This document shows, piece by piece, positions 1 through 8,077 of a stretch of DNA of 40,316 nucleotides; position 1 is the first letter of the stretch, and each line of letters starts with the position of its first letter. Made by a program: the position numbers and the translations under genes. The stretch covers positions 1 to 40,316 of the forward strand of contig CAZSWS010000017.1 of the NCBI GenBank assembly GCA_964610765.1, given 5' to 3'. The notes under the pieces were generated by a model. It did not search any database. It saw nothing but the letters and a program-made list of their open reading frames with translations, and was not told the origin of the DNA. Source of the stretch: CAZSWS01 sp964610765. Its GTDB lineage: Bacteria; Bacteroidota; Bacteroidia; Bacteroidales; Tannerellaceae.

Positions 1-57
1 AGTCAGTCAGGAAAGGATGATAACGTAACAGATGTCGACTTTGAAGAAGTGAAATGA
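1..57 (+). CDS. dnaK: DnaK chaperone, C-terminal end only
   Basis: The first 18 codons of the window read SQSGKDDNVTDVDFEEVK and then stop. The ending DNVTDVDFEEVK, after a small Gly/Ser/Lys-rich linker, is the characteristic C-terminal tail of bacterial Hsp70/DnaK; the terminal acidic motif is the one that binds clients and co-chaperones. Everything upstream lies outside the window, so the ATPase and substrate-binding domains cannot be seen. A strong hairpin terminator follows within 40 bases. Identification rests on the short tail only, but the tail is distinctive. Confidence 0.85.
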   Translation, partial: SQSGKDDNVTDVDFEEVK

Positions 58-85
58 TTTTCACATCGTAAGTAACGATAATAAT

Positions 86-130
86 TAAAAAACGCAGTTG
101 GTGTTTAAGTACACTGGCTGCGTTTTTTTA
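86..130 (+). terminator. Rho-independent terminator after dnaK, probably bidirectional
   Basis: An 11-bp stem (93-103 with 112-122, including G-U pairs) encloses an 8-base loop. It is flanked by an A run (87-92) on the left and a T run (123-129) on the right. The A run becomes a U run on the opposite strand, so the same hairpin can also end transcription of the minus-strand lipoprotein gene that finishes at 134. Confidence 0.85.
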
Positions 131-133
131 TGT

Positions 134-550
134 TTAGAATTTCTTGAAAAAGTATCGGGTGTTTTTATCTTCTAAGATAAGTTCTTTCCCTTTTAACTTT
201 TCAATTTTGAAAGTCCTTTTTGTCGTTTCCCAATCAGTGGATGGAAAGAAGTTCTTCATCATTTCTTCTTCTGATTTATAAGGTGAATGAGCTAACTCAA
301 GATATAGCATGTCGCCTTCATTGACTGTTTTAAATCCATGACATATTTTCATGCCACCCGTCTTGGGTATATGTATTTGATACATAAATAACTTATTTTG
401 AAAGTTGTACCACACGGTATCTACCGGCGTTACACTTCCTTCAGTTACGACTGTTTTTAACTGCCATTTTCCTTCCAACTTGTCGTCAAAATCTTTGGAA
501 CATGCGGATAAAATCGTTATCGTTATTAGGAAAAAGAAAATACGTTTCAT
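134..550 (-). CDS. Small lipoprotein, lipocalin-like, unknown function
   Basis: 138 residues. The N-terminus has a basic start (MKR), a hydrophobic stretch and a lipobox L14-S15-A16-C17, so it is exported and lipid-anchored. The mature part opens with GKWQL (about residues 27-31), an opening seen in the small lipocalin-like lipoproteins of Bacteroidales in which a W sits on the first strand. The rest is rich in alternating beta-type sequence with many Lys and Glu. I recognise no catalytic motif. It lies 119 bp downstream of the M20 deacylase on the same strand and ends at the shared terminator. No clear promoter was found, so it may be co-transcribed or have its own weak promoter. The family assignment is a guess from the opening motif; lipoprotein status is well supported. 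Confidence 0.7.
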   Translation of the reverse strand: MKRIFFFLITITILSACSKDFDDKLEGKWQLKTVVTEGSVTPVDTVWYNFQNKLFMYQIHIPKTGGMKICHGFKTVNEGDMLYLELAHSPYKSEEEMMKNFFPSTDWETTKRTFKIEKLKGKELILEDKNTRYFFKKF

Positions 551-669
551 TGTATGTTATTTAATTCGTTGTTGTCAATCTGTAATGCGTGCCGGTAAAG
601 GTAAGAAAAAAAGAATCTTTCAGTATATAATCCTAAAAGCTTGCTTTTTATCCTTTGCTTGCAATGATT

Positions 670-1722
670 TTAGAACTGTAATCCATCAAGCAGACGAACA
701 TATAGTTCAATAGCTTCACGAATTTCGCTCAGTAAAATATATTCGTCAGCCGTATGTGAACGTGATGAATCTCCAGGACCAATCTTAACAGAGGGAAAGG
801 ACATCAATGCCTGATCGCTTAGGGTTGGTGAGCCGAAAGGTTTTAACTCTAGCAGATTAGCACGACTAAGGAATGGATGATCTAGTGGTGTGTGTGATGA
901 GTTTAAGCGAAATCCTCGAGCAACTATCTCTGCGTTTACATTGTTTTGGATAACATGAAAAACTTCCTCATTACTATAACATTCATTGGTTCGTATATCA
1001 ACCGTAAATTTACATTGATCCGGTATGACATTGTGCTGTGTGCCGGCTTGAATCATGGTGACCGACATTTTTACCGCTCCAAGTAAATCGCTTTCCTTGG
1101 GGAAGTGAAAATTATTAAACCATCGAATATCATTAATAGCTTCAGTTATAGCATTTACTCCTTCATTTCGAGCAGCATGTCCGGTTTTTCCATGAGCCGT
1201 ACAGTCTATGACCATGAGTCCTTTTTCAGCAATTGCCGGTTGCATGCCGGTTGGTTCACCCACTACTGCAAAGTCAATAGCAGGCAGTATAGGCAGAACA
1301 CTTTCGAGCCCATTTTTACCCGATATTTCTTCTTCAGCTGAAGCTAGAAATATTAAATTATAGGGTTGCTCTTTATTGCTTAATTGGCGAAATGCTTCGT
1401 AGAGTGAAACGACGCTAGCACCAGCGTCATTGCTTCCTAATCCATAAAGTTTGTTTTCTTCTTCAGTGGCCGTAAATGGCTCTTTGGTCCAGTTAGAACC
1501 CGGTTTAACAGTGTCAATATGTGAATTGAGCAAAAGTGTTGGTTTCTCTGTACTAATTTCTTGGGCAAAAATATAGAGGTTGTTTCCTCTTCTTTGAACG
1601 GTCTGTTTCGCATGTTGCCACACCTGTTGAAGGAAATCGGCTACATCAGTCTCTTCTTTACTAAAGGACGGACGCATAATCATGCCTTTTAATAAATCGA
1701 TTGCATCGTAAAAATATTCCAT
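670..1722 (-). CDS. M20 family metallo-deacylase (ArgE/DapE type)
   Basis: 350-residue zinc-dependent aminoacylase of the ArgE/DapE/ACY1 group, expected to remove an N-acyl group from an amino acid in the cytoplasm. Metal ligands and catalytic residues are visible: H68-x-D70 (NSHIDTV), D99 (GSNDAG), the E130-E131-E132 cluster containing the catalytic base, E156 (GEPTG) and C-terminal H323 (SRSHTADEY). H182 in the lid domain (KTGHAA) matches the residue that reaches across the dimer. Length fits the short ArgE-like subgroup of Bacteroidota, which is annotated in arginine synthesis, where Bacteroides uses succinylated ornithine intermediates. Substrate (acetyl- or succinyl-ornithine/citrulline, or diaminopimelate) cannot be decided from sequence. 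The start lies 7 bp after the ribF stop, so the two are probably one transcript. Confidence 0.85.
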   Translation of the reverse strand: MEYFYDAIDLLKGMIMRPSFSKEETDVADFLQQVWQHAKQTVQRRGNNLYIFAQEISTEKPTLLLNSHIDTVKPGSNWTKEPFTATEEENKLYGLGSNDAGASVVSLYEAFRQLSNKEQPYNLIFLASAEEEISGKNGLESVLPILPAIDFAVVGEPTGMQPAIAEKGLMVIDCTAHGKTGHAARNEGVNAITEAINDIRWFNNFHFPKESDLLGAVKMSVTMIQAGTQHNVIPDQCKFTVDIRTNECYSNEEVFHVIQNNVNAEIVARGFRLNSSHTPLDHPFLSRANLLELKPFGSPTLSDQALMSFPSVKIGPGDSSRSHTADEYILLSEIREAIELYVRLLDGLQF

Positions 1723-1729
1723 CGTTGTT

Positions 1730-2668
1730 TTACTTATCTAAAAATGCATTTAAAATATGCCTGGTTGCTTCTCTATCAGCAAATAGCTGCTTCTTTAGTT
1801 CTTCCAAAGATTTAAACTTTTCATCATTTCTGATGTGTTTGATAAATGTTATGGTAAGCTGTTTGTCATATATTTCTTTGTTGAAATCAAGGATGTTTAC
1901 TTCAACCGAAATATCATTTCCATTATCGACCGTAGGTCGATTTCCTATATATAACATTCCTTGATAGTCAACTCCATCAAGAAGGACTTTCGTAGCATAA
2001 ACACCTTCTTTGGGAATAATCTTATCTATATCATTGATAGCTATATTGGCTGTTGGGAAACCTATAGTACGACCTAGTTGGCGACCATGAATGATCGTTC
2101 CTTCAATTTGGTATGGGTAACCCAGTAGATAGTTTGCTTCTGAAATTTCTCCATCACTAAGTTTACGCCTGATAGTTGAAGAGCTAATGGTTATATTATC
2201 CAATGTATAGGGTGTTGATTGGATTATTTCTATTCCATACGTTTTTCCATAATTAACATAGTCCTCAAACCCCTCACTGCGATTATGTCCGAAACGGTGA
2301 TCATAGCCTATGAGTAAATGCTTAACGTTTAGTTGTTTCCGAAGTATTTGGTCAATAAATCCTTCAGCACTTAGCTGCGACAGCCCAAGTGTAAAATCAA
2401 GTATGATACAGTAGTCTATTCCTGTTTTTTTTAGCAGTTTTATTTTCTCTTCATTTGTATTGATGAGTTGAGGTTGATAGGCTGCGTGTAGAACTTTTCG
2501 AGGATGCGTATCAAAAGTAATAACAGCAGTTGGCTTTTTTTCTTTTTTGCCTAGCTCTTTTAACTCATCAATGAGAAATGAGTGTCCTCGATGTACGCCA
2601 TCAAAAAAGCCCATTGTAGCTACAAGAGAAATGCCTTTAGCGATAGAAGTATTTCTTATTACCTTCAT
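1730..2668 (-). CDS. ribF: Bifunctional riboflavin kinase / FAD synthetase
   Basis: 312 residues, the usual RibF length. It phosphorylates riboflavin to FMN and adenylylates FMN to FAD in the cytoplasm. The N-terminal nucleotidyltransferase half carries the HxGH-type signature in GFFDGVHRGH (about residues 21-30) and the downstream substrate motif with SSSTIRRKL (about 167-175). The C-terminal riboflavin kinase half begins near residue 188 and carries GRTIGFPTANI, with the PTAN metal/nucleotide motif. The gene is first in a two-gene unit with the M20 deacylase. A -7 promoter element lies 20 bases upstream of the ATG (2688-2695), which supports this start. Nothing is missing or unusual. Confidence 0.95.
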   Translation of the reverse strand: MKVIRNTSIAKGISLVATMGFFDGVHRGHSFLIDELKELGKKEKKPTAVITFDTHPRKVLHAAYQPQLINTNEEKIKLLKKTGIDYCIILDFTLGLSQLSAEGFIDQILRKQLNVKHLLIGYDHRFGHNRSEGFEDYVNYGKTYGIEIIQSTPYTLDNITISSSTIRRKLSDGEISEANYLLGYPYQIEGTIIHGRQLGRTIGFPTANIAINDIDKIIPKEGVYATKVLLDGVDYQGMLYIGNRPTVDNGNDISVEVNILDFNKEIYDKQLTITFIKHIRNDEKFKSLEELKKQLFADREATRHILNAFLDK

Positions 2669-2687
2669 ACGTATTTTGAATGAAGCA

Positions 2688-2695
2688 CAAATATA
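2688..2695 (-). promoter_or_regulatory. -7 promoter element for ribF
   Basis: On the minus strand the octamer reads TATATTTG, a full match to the Bacteroidota TAnnTTTG -7 box. It is 20 bases before the ribF ATG. A convincing TTTG -33 box at the right spacing is not seen. The predicted leader is about 10-15 nt. Confidence 0.55.
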
Positions 2696-2845
2696 ATGAA
2701 TAAATTATATTGTCTGAGATATAAACGATATATAGAACGAGGGTATGCCTCTAGAGAAATCCCCACCTGGAAGACTGAAGAGCTCCCTCTAAGGTTTTTA
2801 AAATATTATCAGTACTTTTTGTCAACAAGTTCAGTATGAATTTAG

Positions 2846-2933
2846 CTTTTAACGAGTGTTAGAAGCTCTTCTTACGTTCGTCGAAAGAGCTTTTGACACT
2901 CGTTGAAAGCTGTTTTGACGAGCGTTAAAAGAT
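2846..2933. repeat. Four tandem 22-bp near-palindromic units
   Basis: Units start at 2846, 2868, 2890 and 2912, exactly 22 bp apart. Each fits roughly CTTTTGACGAGCGTTRAAAG plus two bases and is itself a near-palindrome. Units 1 and 3 are inverse complements, so 2851-2870 pairs with 2885-2904 (17 of 20 positions), giving a large hairpin with a 14-nt loop. There is no T run after it, so it is not a standard terminator. Function is unknown; it could be an array of protein-binding dyads, a structured RNA element or a dispersed intergenic repeat. Confidence 0.8.
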
Positions 2934-3157
2934 TAGTTGAATAGAGGGAACATGTTAAGTGCTTACTATAAGATGTTTAATTAGGTCTGTTGTTTTTCTT
3001 ACTTTGGTTTAAGGATAAGTATAACAATCAGTTAGTTCAGATTCCTTATCCAAATTGTCGAAGCCGAATAACATGGAGGTTTAATCTTCATGCAAGGAAT
3101 GCATAAATTATGAAAAATAAACCTTATTTTAGTCGTTAAAGTAAATAAAACATAAGC

Positions 3158-4657
3158 ATGTATTACAAAGAACAACCATTTATAGCTATATCCGGAGATA
3201 AAGAAATATTGATGACTCCTCGTATGTTGAATCGTCATGGATTGATAACCGGAGCAACCGGAACGGGAAAAACCGTCACATTGCAAACATTGACAGAAGC
3301 TTTTAGTCAAATGGGAGTGCCTGTTTTTGCAGCAGATGTTAAAGGCGACTTGTCAGGCATTGCAAATAAAGGAGGTAATAAAGAAAGCGTAACTAAAAGA
3401 GTCGATAAGTACGGTTTGTTTTCTAAAGGATTTTCTTTTCAGTCCTTTCCCGTGTGTTTTTGGGATGTGTTTGGTGAGCAAGGGGTGCCTGTTCGTGCTC
3501 GGGTTTCCGATATGGGTTCTTTGTTGGTATCAAGAATACTTACCTTGAATGATACGCAGCAATCTGTTTTGTCTTTGGTGTTTAAAATAGCTGAAGATGA
3601 ATCTCTGGCTTTGATAGATTTGAAGGATTTGCGTAAAATTCTAGAATATGTCGGCAGTAACACAAAAAAATATATAACAAACTACGGAGTGATGTCGCCG
3701 GCAAGTATTGGAGCTATTCAGCGCAGCCTGATACAGTTAGAGCAGGAGGGAGGAGATGTGTTTTTTGGTGAACCCCATTTGAATATGAACGACCTCATGC
3801 AGCAAGTGGGCGGAAAAGGAATGGTGAATATATTAGCTGCCGATAAACTGATGCATTCTCCCAAACTTTATGCCACGTTATTACTTTGGTTGATGAATAG
3901 CTTATTTACCTCTCTGCCTGAGGTGGGTGATCCTGATAAACCCAAAATGGTCTTTTTCTTCGATGAAGCTCATTTACTATTTAGCGATGCACCGAAGGCC
4001 TTGCTCGAGATGGTTGAAAGGGTGGTACGTCTGATTCGTTCAAAAGGAGTGGGTATTTACTTTGTAACTCAGACACCTTCTGACATCCCGGACAGTGTTT
4101 TAGGGCAATTAGGCAATCGAATTCAACATGCGTTGCGTGCTTATACGCCGAAAGATCAGAAGGCTGTCAAAGTAGCTGCGCAAACATTCAGAACAAATCC
4201 GTCTTTTGATACTGAGAAGGCTATAACTGAGCTTGAAACAGGCGAAGCGCTTGTTTCTGTATTAGATGAAAAAGGGGCTCCAACAGTTGTTGAACGAGCT
4301 ATGATTTTACCTCCTGAAGGACAGATAGGTCCTATTACACCGGAAGAAAGGCAGCGATTAACAGAGGGAACTTTAGTCTATCGCTATTATGCACAAGCAG
4401 TTGATAGAGAATCAGCCTTTGAACTGCTGACAGAGAAGCTGCAACAGCAAGAGCAGGAAAAAGAAGCTGCTATACAGGCTAAAGAAGACGAGAAATCGCG
4501 AAAGCAAGAAGAAAAAGAAAAAATAGCGAAACAGAAAGAAGAGCAGAAAATAATACAGAAACGATCAAAGATGGTAGGTGGCGTGTTGACTTCAATCTTT
4601 GTACCAATAGCCCGTAAGTTTATAGATGGCATGATTAATCCGCGAAAAAAGAGATAA
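3158..4657 (+). CDS. HerA/FtsK-like ATPase (DUF853, YjgR type)
   Basis: 499-residue P-loop ATPase of the HerA-like C-terminal (DUF853) family that includes E. coli YjgR. Walker A is GATGTGKT (residues 32-39), Walker B with DE is FFFDEAH near residue 269, and the sensor-like VTQTPSD segment follows around 305. The family is a relative of the DNA-translocating HerA and FtsK ATPases, but its cellular role is not settled. After the ATPase core, residues about 426-470 are a highly charged Gln/Glu/Lys stretch with coiled-coil character. A short hydrophobic and basic end (IFVPIARKF and RKKR) follows. No NurA nuclease partner lies nearby, which argues against a classical HerA-NurA repair pair. The next gene follows after 80 bp. 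Confidence 0.88.
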   Translation: MYYKEQPFIAISGDKEILMTPRMLNRHGLITGATGTGKTVTLQTLTEAFSQMGVPVFAADVKGDLSGIANKGGNKESVTKRVDKYGLFSKGFSFQSFPVCFWDVFGEQGVPVRARVSDMGSLLVSRILTLNDTQQSVLSLVFKIAEDESLALIDLKDLRKILEYVGSNTKKYITNYGVMSPASIGAIQRSLIQLEQEGGDVFFGEPHLNMNDLMQQVGGKGMVNILAADKLMHSPKLYATLLLWLMNSLFTSLPEVGDPDKPKMVFFFDEAHLLFSDAPKALLEMVERVVRLIRSKGVGIYFVTQTPSDIPDSVLGQLGNRIQHALRAYTPKDQKAVKVAAQTFRTNPSFDTEKAITELETGEALVSVLDEKGAPTVVERAMILPPEGQIGPITPEERQRLTEGTLVYRYYAQAVDRESAFELLTEKLQQQEQEKEAAIQAKEDEKSRKQEEKEKIAKQKEEQKIIQKRSKMVGGVLTSIFVPIARKFIDGMINPRKKR

Positions 4658-4737
4658 TTTATACAAAAGTATTTGCAAAAAAACTTCTTATATAAATCTG
4701 TCCAGAGTTTATTATACATCCTTTTTTTATAAATAGA

Positions 4738-6366
4738 ATGAAAAACCTTTATATACTTTTGCTATGCTTATTGTCACTAATGAGTGTGCAAACCCATGCA
4801 AACACAAAGCGTATAATATCAGGTCATCAAATAGAAATGATACAAAACACGTATCGGCTTATACATAAAATAGAGCTAAATGATGAACATACTGTAGTTT
4901 ATGGCAATGTTTATCATTATCCCAACTATTGGTGTAAAATGTCTTCGCAAATTATTTTACAAGGAGAATCCGGCAAGAAATACAAACTTATCCGGCTTGA
5001 AGGAATGGAGCTGGATAAAGAAGTATATATGCCTGATTCAGGAACAATGCCATTTGTTATCTATTTTGAGCCTTTGGATGACAATGAACTCAAACTCGAA
5101 ATGATAGATGAGGGAAAAGAAAAAGATGAACAACTTATATGTAGGATAAATTTATTAGACACTACTTCAAAATCACCCATTCAATGCCTCATTAAAGGAG
5201 AAGTGTTTGACCGACCATACAGCAATCGACTTAAAATTGTGAAAAACATGGGCGATTTCAGGATTGAGGGTGAATACATTCCTATTTTGGGTGGAAAATT
5301 TGAATATCTCTTAAATGTTGATTATGAAGAAGCATATACCATTGCTTTTGTTGATGAAATAAATAGCTCTTCCTATATCCCCGTAGTTTTTTTCACAACG
5401 AATGGGACGGTTGATATGAAGCTATACCCTCAGGATAGGAGTATGGAAAATACGATAGAGGGTGGTGTGTTGAATGAAATTAGCACTGGATTAACACAGC
5501 AGAAAATCAATCAATACAAAGATGAATGGGAACTGCTTAATAGTGAATGGGATGAGTTGTATGAAAAAGATGAAGTTAATAGCCCTGAAGCAAAAGAAAT
5601 ATATGACAAGTTGAGTGAAAACAATGAAAGCATCGTAGATAGCTTATACCGTGAATTAGACAGACTTCGGAAAACGAATGATATTTATGCCCCACAGGCG
5701 AAAATATTAAAAGAAAAAGGAGATGAGATTTCAAAGAAGCAAAATATATGGGAGCTACAATACTTTAAAGAACACGTCTCTGTTGTGGGTTTTTATATGC
5801 TAATAAGAAACTTAATGCACATTTCATATAATCCACTTGGCGCTGAACCTTATATTGAACTTTACAATCAAGTTTATAAAAATAAATATGCTGGACATCC
5901 GTATGTTGAGAAGATAGAAGCCATGATATTGGCTTTAACCAGTATTCAAAAGGGAGGGAAATACATTGATTTTACAGCTCCTGATTTTGAAGGAAACTTA
6001 GTTACGCTATCAGCATTTATTAGCGGAAAAGTAGCATTGATTGATTTGTGGGCATCATGGTGTGGTCCTTGCCGTCGTGCTTCTACTAGTATGATTCCTA
6101 TCTATGATGAGTTCAAAGACCGAGGGTTTACCGTTTTGGCTGTGGCTCGCGAAAGAAAACTTTCGGATGGCTTACATGCATATCAGAAAGACGGATACCC
6201 ATGGACATGTTTGATAGATCTAAATGATAAAAATGGCATATGGGAGAAGTATGGTATTGGTAACTCAGGAGGAGCAACATTCTTAGTAGATAAAGAGGGG
6301 ACTATTTTAGCAATACAACCCACTGCACATGAAGTGAGACAAATTCTTAACGATTTATTAAAATAA
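4738..6366 (+). CDS. TlpA-like periplasmic thioredoxin with DUF4369-type N-terminal region
   Basis: 542 residues. A Sec signal peptide (cleavage near A21) exports it. The middle (about 145-235) resembles the DUF4369-type beta domain, followed by a Glu/Lys-rich helical region (250-400). The C-terminal thioredoxin fold begins near residue 405 and carries WCGPC with C442 and C445. This is the common Bacteroidota AhpC/TSA-TlpA architecture for envelope thiol-disulfide exchange; the substrate is unknown. An oddity is that the cis-proline expected three residues before F515 is a glycine (SGGATFLVD), so redox behaviour may differ. No lipobox is present, so it is probably soluble in the periplasm. 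The permease begins 12 bp after the stop, which suggests co-transcription without an obvious functional link. Confidence 0.85.
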   Translation: MKNLYILLLCLLSLMSVQTHANTKRIISGHQIEMIQNTYRLIHKIELNDEHTVVYGNVYHYPNYWCKMSSQIILQGESGKKYKLIRLEGMELDKEVYMPDSGTMPFVIYFEPLDDNELKLEMIDEGKEKDEQLICRINLLDTTSKSPIQCLIKGEVFDRPYSNRLKIVKNMGDFRIEGEYIPILGGKFEYLLNVDYEEAYTIAFVDEINSSSYIPVVFFTTNGTVDMKLYPQDRSMENTIEGGVLNEISTGLTQQKINQYKDEWELLNSEWDELYEKDEVNSPEAKEIYDKLSENNESIVDSLYRELDRLRKTNDIYAPQAKILKEKGDEISKKQNIWELQYFKEHVSVVGFYMLIRNLMHISYNPLGAEPYIELYNQVYKNKYAGHPYVEKIEAMILALTSIQKGGKYIDFTAPDFEGNLVTLSAFISGKVALIDLWASWCGPCRRASTSMIPIYDEFKDRGFTVLAVARERKLSDGLHAYQKDGYPWTCLIDLNDKNGIWEKYGIGNSGGATFLVDKEGTILAIQPTAHEVRQILNDLLK

Positions 6367-6378
6367 ACGAATATACGG

Positions 6379-7830
6379 ATGAAACTAGACCTGTTCAGAA
6401 AGAAAGATATACAACAAACGATTGCTGATGCTGAAGGAAATGGTAATCAACTGAAAAGAACCTTATCATTAACAGGTTTAGTCGCTCTAGGTATAGGAGC
6501 AATTGTTGGTACCGGTATTTTTGTAATAACCGGTACGGCAGCAGCCAATTATGCTGGGCCTGCATTAACTATTTCTTTTTTAATATCTGCTCTTGGTTGT
6601 GTTCTAGCCGGACTCTGTTATGCTGAATTTGCAGCGATGATGCCTGTGGCGGGTAGTGTATATGCTTATAGCTATACCACAATGGGTGAATTTCCTGCAT
6701 GGTTTATTGGCTGGGTCTTAGTATTGGAGTATCTGTTTGCATGTTCGAGTGTGGCAGTAGGATGGTCCGGCTATACAATTAGTTTACTGAATGACATAGG
6801 ACTTCATCTACCTCCACATTTATTAGAACCCACGTTTGATCATTTGGCTTCAGGTGAATGGGTTTTTACCGGCAGTATTATTAACTTCCCGGCTGTTTTT
6901 ATTGTTGCTATTATATCAGCTCTTTTGATGGGTGGAATCAGCCAGTCTGCTTGGGTGAACGGTGTGATAGTAGTAATAAAAGTGGCTGTTATTTTATTGT
7001 TTATAGGTTTTGGAATGTCCTATATTGATACATCCAATTGGGTTCCGTACATACCTGAAAATACAGGTGACTATGGTAGCTTTGGATGGAGTGGAATACT
7101 GCGAGGTGCAGGAGTGGTCTTTTATGCTTACTTAGGTTTTGATGCACTCTCGACCGCCTCTCAAGAAGCGCGTAATCCGCAAAAAGATATGCCTAGAAGT
7201 ATATTAATCTCATTGATTATTTGCGCATTACTTTATGTATTGGTTACAGTTGTCTTAACCGGTATTGTCAACTATAAAGATTTAGACGTACCGGCACCTA
7301 TTGCTTTGGCTATAGATCAGGTTGGTGACTCATTAGCCTGGCTAAGCCCCTTTATAAAATTAGGAGCTGTAGCCGGATTAAGTTCTGTCATATTGGTTAT
7401 GATGTTAGGTCAGACACGTATTTACTATGCCATAGCTTCAGATGGCTTATTACCTCGTTTTTTTGCTAAAATACACTCTAAAACACATGTTCCGCATAGG
7501 GCAACTCTTGTGGCGTTTGTGTTAACTGCTTTAATTGCCGGTCTGTTTCCTTTACATGTGTTGAGTGAGTTAGTTTCTATTGGTACGTTATTTGCCTTTA
7601 CTGTTGTATGCCTTTCTGTGCTAGTCATGCGAAAAACACAACCAGATATTCATCGTCCATTTCGTACACCCTGGGTGCCTTTTATACCTATGCTAGGAGC
7701 TGCTATATGTCTTTTGCAAATGGTTTCTTTGCCACTGAGTACTTGGATGCGCTTGATTGGATGGTCTGCAGTTGGGTTAATAATCTACTTTGCGTATGGG
7801 TATAGAAATAGCAAAATGAATATTAAATAA
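6379..7830 (+). CDS. APC-family amino-acid permease
   Basis: 483-residue inner-membrane transporter with about 12 hydrophobic segments. The first helix has the glycine-rich GIGAIVGTGIFV motif (about residues 38-49) typical of APC-superfamily carriers, and the loop before the last helices contains RPFRTPWVPFIP, typical of the cationic amino-acid transporter (CAT/YfnA) branch. The N-terminal RTLSLTGLVALGIGAIVG opening is also typical of that branch. It would import an amino acid with protons; the exact substrate cannot be read from sequence. It follows the TlpA-like gene by 12 bp. The downstream 247 bp to the next gene contain no clear terminator and no gene I can support. Confidence 0.9.
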   Translation: MKLDLFRKKDIQQTIADAEGNGNQLKRTLSLTGLVALGIGAIVGTGIFVITGTAAANYAGPALTISFLISALGCVLAGLCYAEFAAMMPVAGSVYAYSYTTMGEFPAWFIGWVLVLEYLFACSSVAVGWSGYTISLLNDIGLHLPPHLLEPTFDHLASGEWVFTGSIINFPAVFIVAIISALLMGGISQSAWVNGVIVVIKVAVILLFIGFGMSYIDTSNWVPYIPENTGDYGSFGWSGILRGAGVVFYAYLGFDALSTASQEARNPQKDMPRSILISLIICALLYVLVTVVLTGIVNYKDLDVPAPIALAIDQVGDSLAWLSPFIKLGAVAGLSSVILVMMLGQTRIYYAIASDGLLPRFFAKIHSKTHVPHRATLVAFVLTALIAGLFPLHVLSELVSIGTLFAFTVVCLSVLVMRKTQPDIHRPFRTPWVPFIPMLGAAICLLQMVSLPLSTWMRLIGWSAVGLIIYFAYGYRNSKMNIK

Positions 7831-8077
7831 GTTGCATAACTCACTGTTTTTTCTTCACTATACATGCCGCTTCATACAGGCTTATTGTAAAGATTAGTCT
7901 GTTTCTATACTTCTTATGGAAAATTCATATTTATAAGGATTATACGTTTCACTAATGCTTATTTTTTCGTTAGTTTTGTGTTGATTATAAAACCAGGTGC
8001 TGGTTATGCTATTATATGAAATACGCATCAGGTTGAAGCTATACATATAAAAGATTAACACGAAAAAGACTATACCT

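Larger units (their letters stand above)
2669..3157. other. 489-bp divergent intergenic spacer
   Basis: This spacer separates ribF (minus) from the HerA-like gene (plus). It holds the ribF -7 element, the 22-bp tandem dyad repeat at 2846-2933, and near 3125-3132 a weak TATTTTAG box that could serve the plus-strand gene. The overlapping minus ORF at 3032-3310 has no coding character. No tRNA or small-protein gene is recognisable. Confidence 0.6.

Noticed and set aside
610..665. Terminator between the M20 deacylase and the small lipoprotein
   Set aside because: The two GCTTGC copies are direct repeats, not inverted, so they cannot form a hairpin.
2846..2933. CRISPR array
   Set aside because: The units are contiguous 22-bp repeats without unique spacers, and no cas genes are near.
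3158..4657. HerA-NurA type DNA repair or phage-defence pair
   Set aside because: No NurA, SIR2 or DUF4297-like partner gene lies on either side; the protein fits the DUF853/YjgR branch better.
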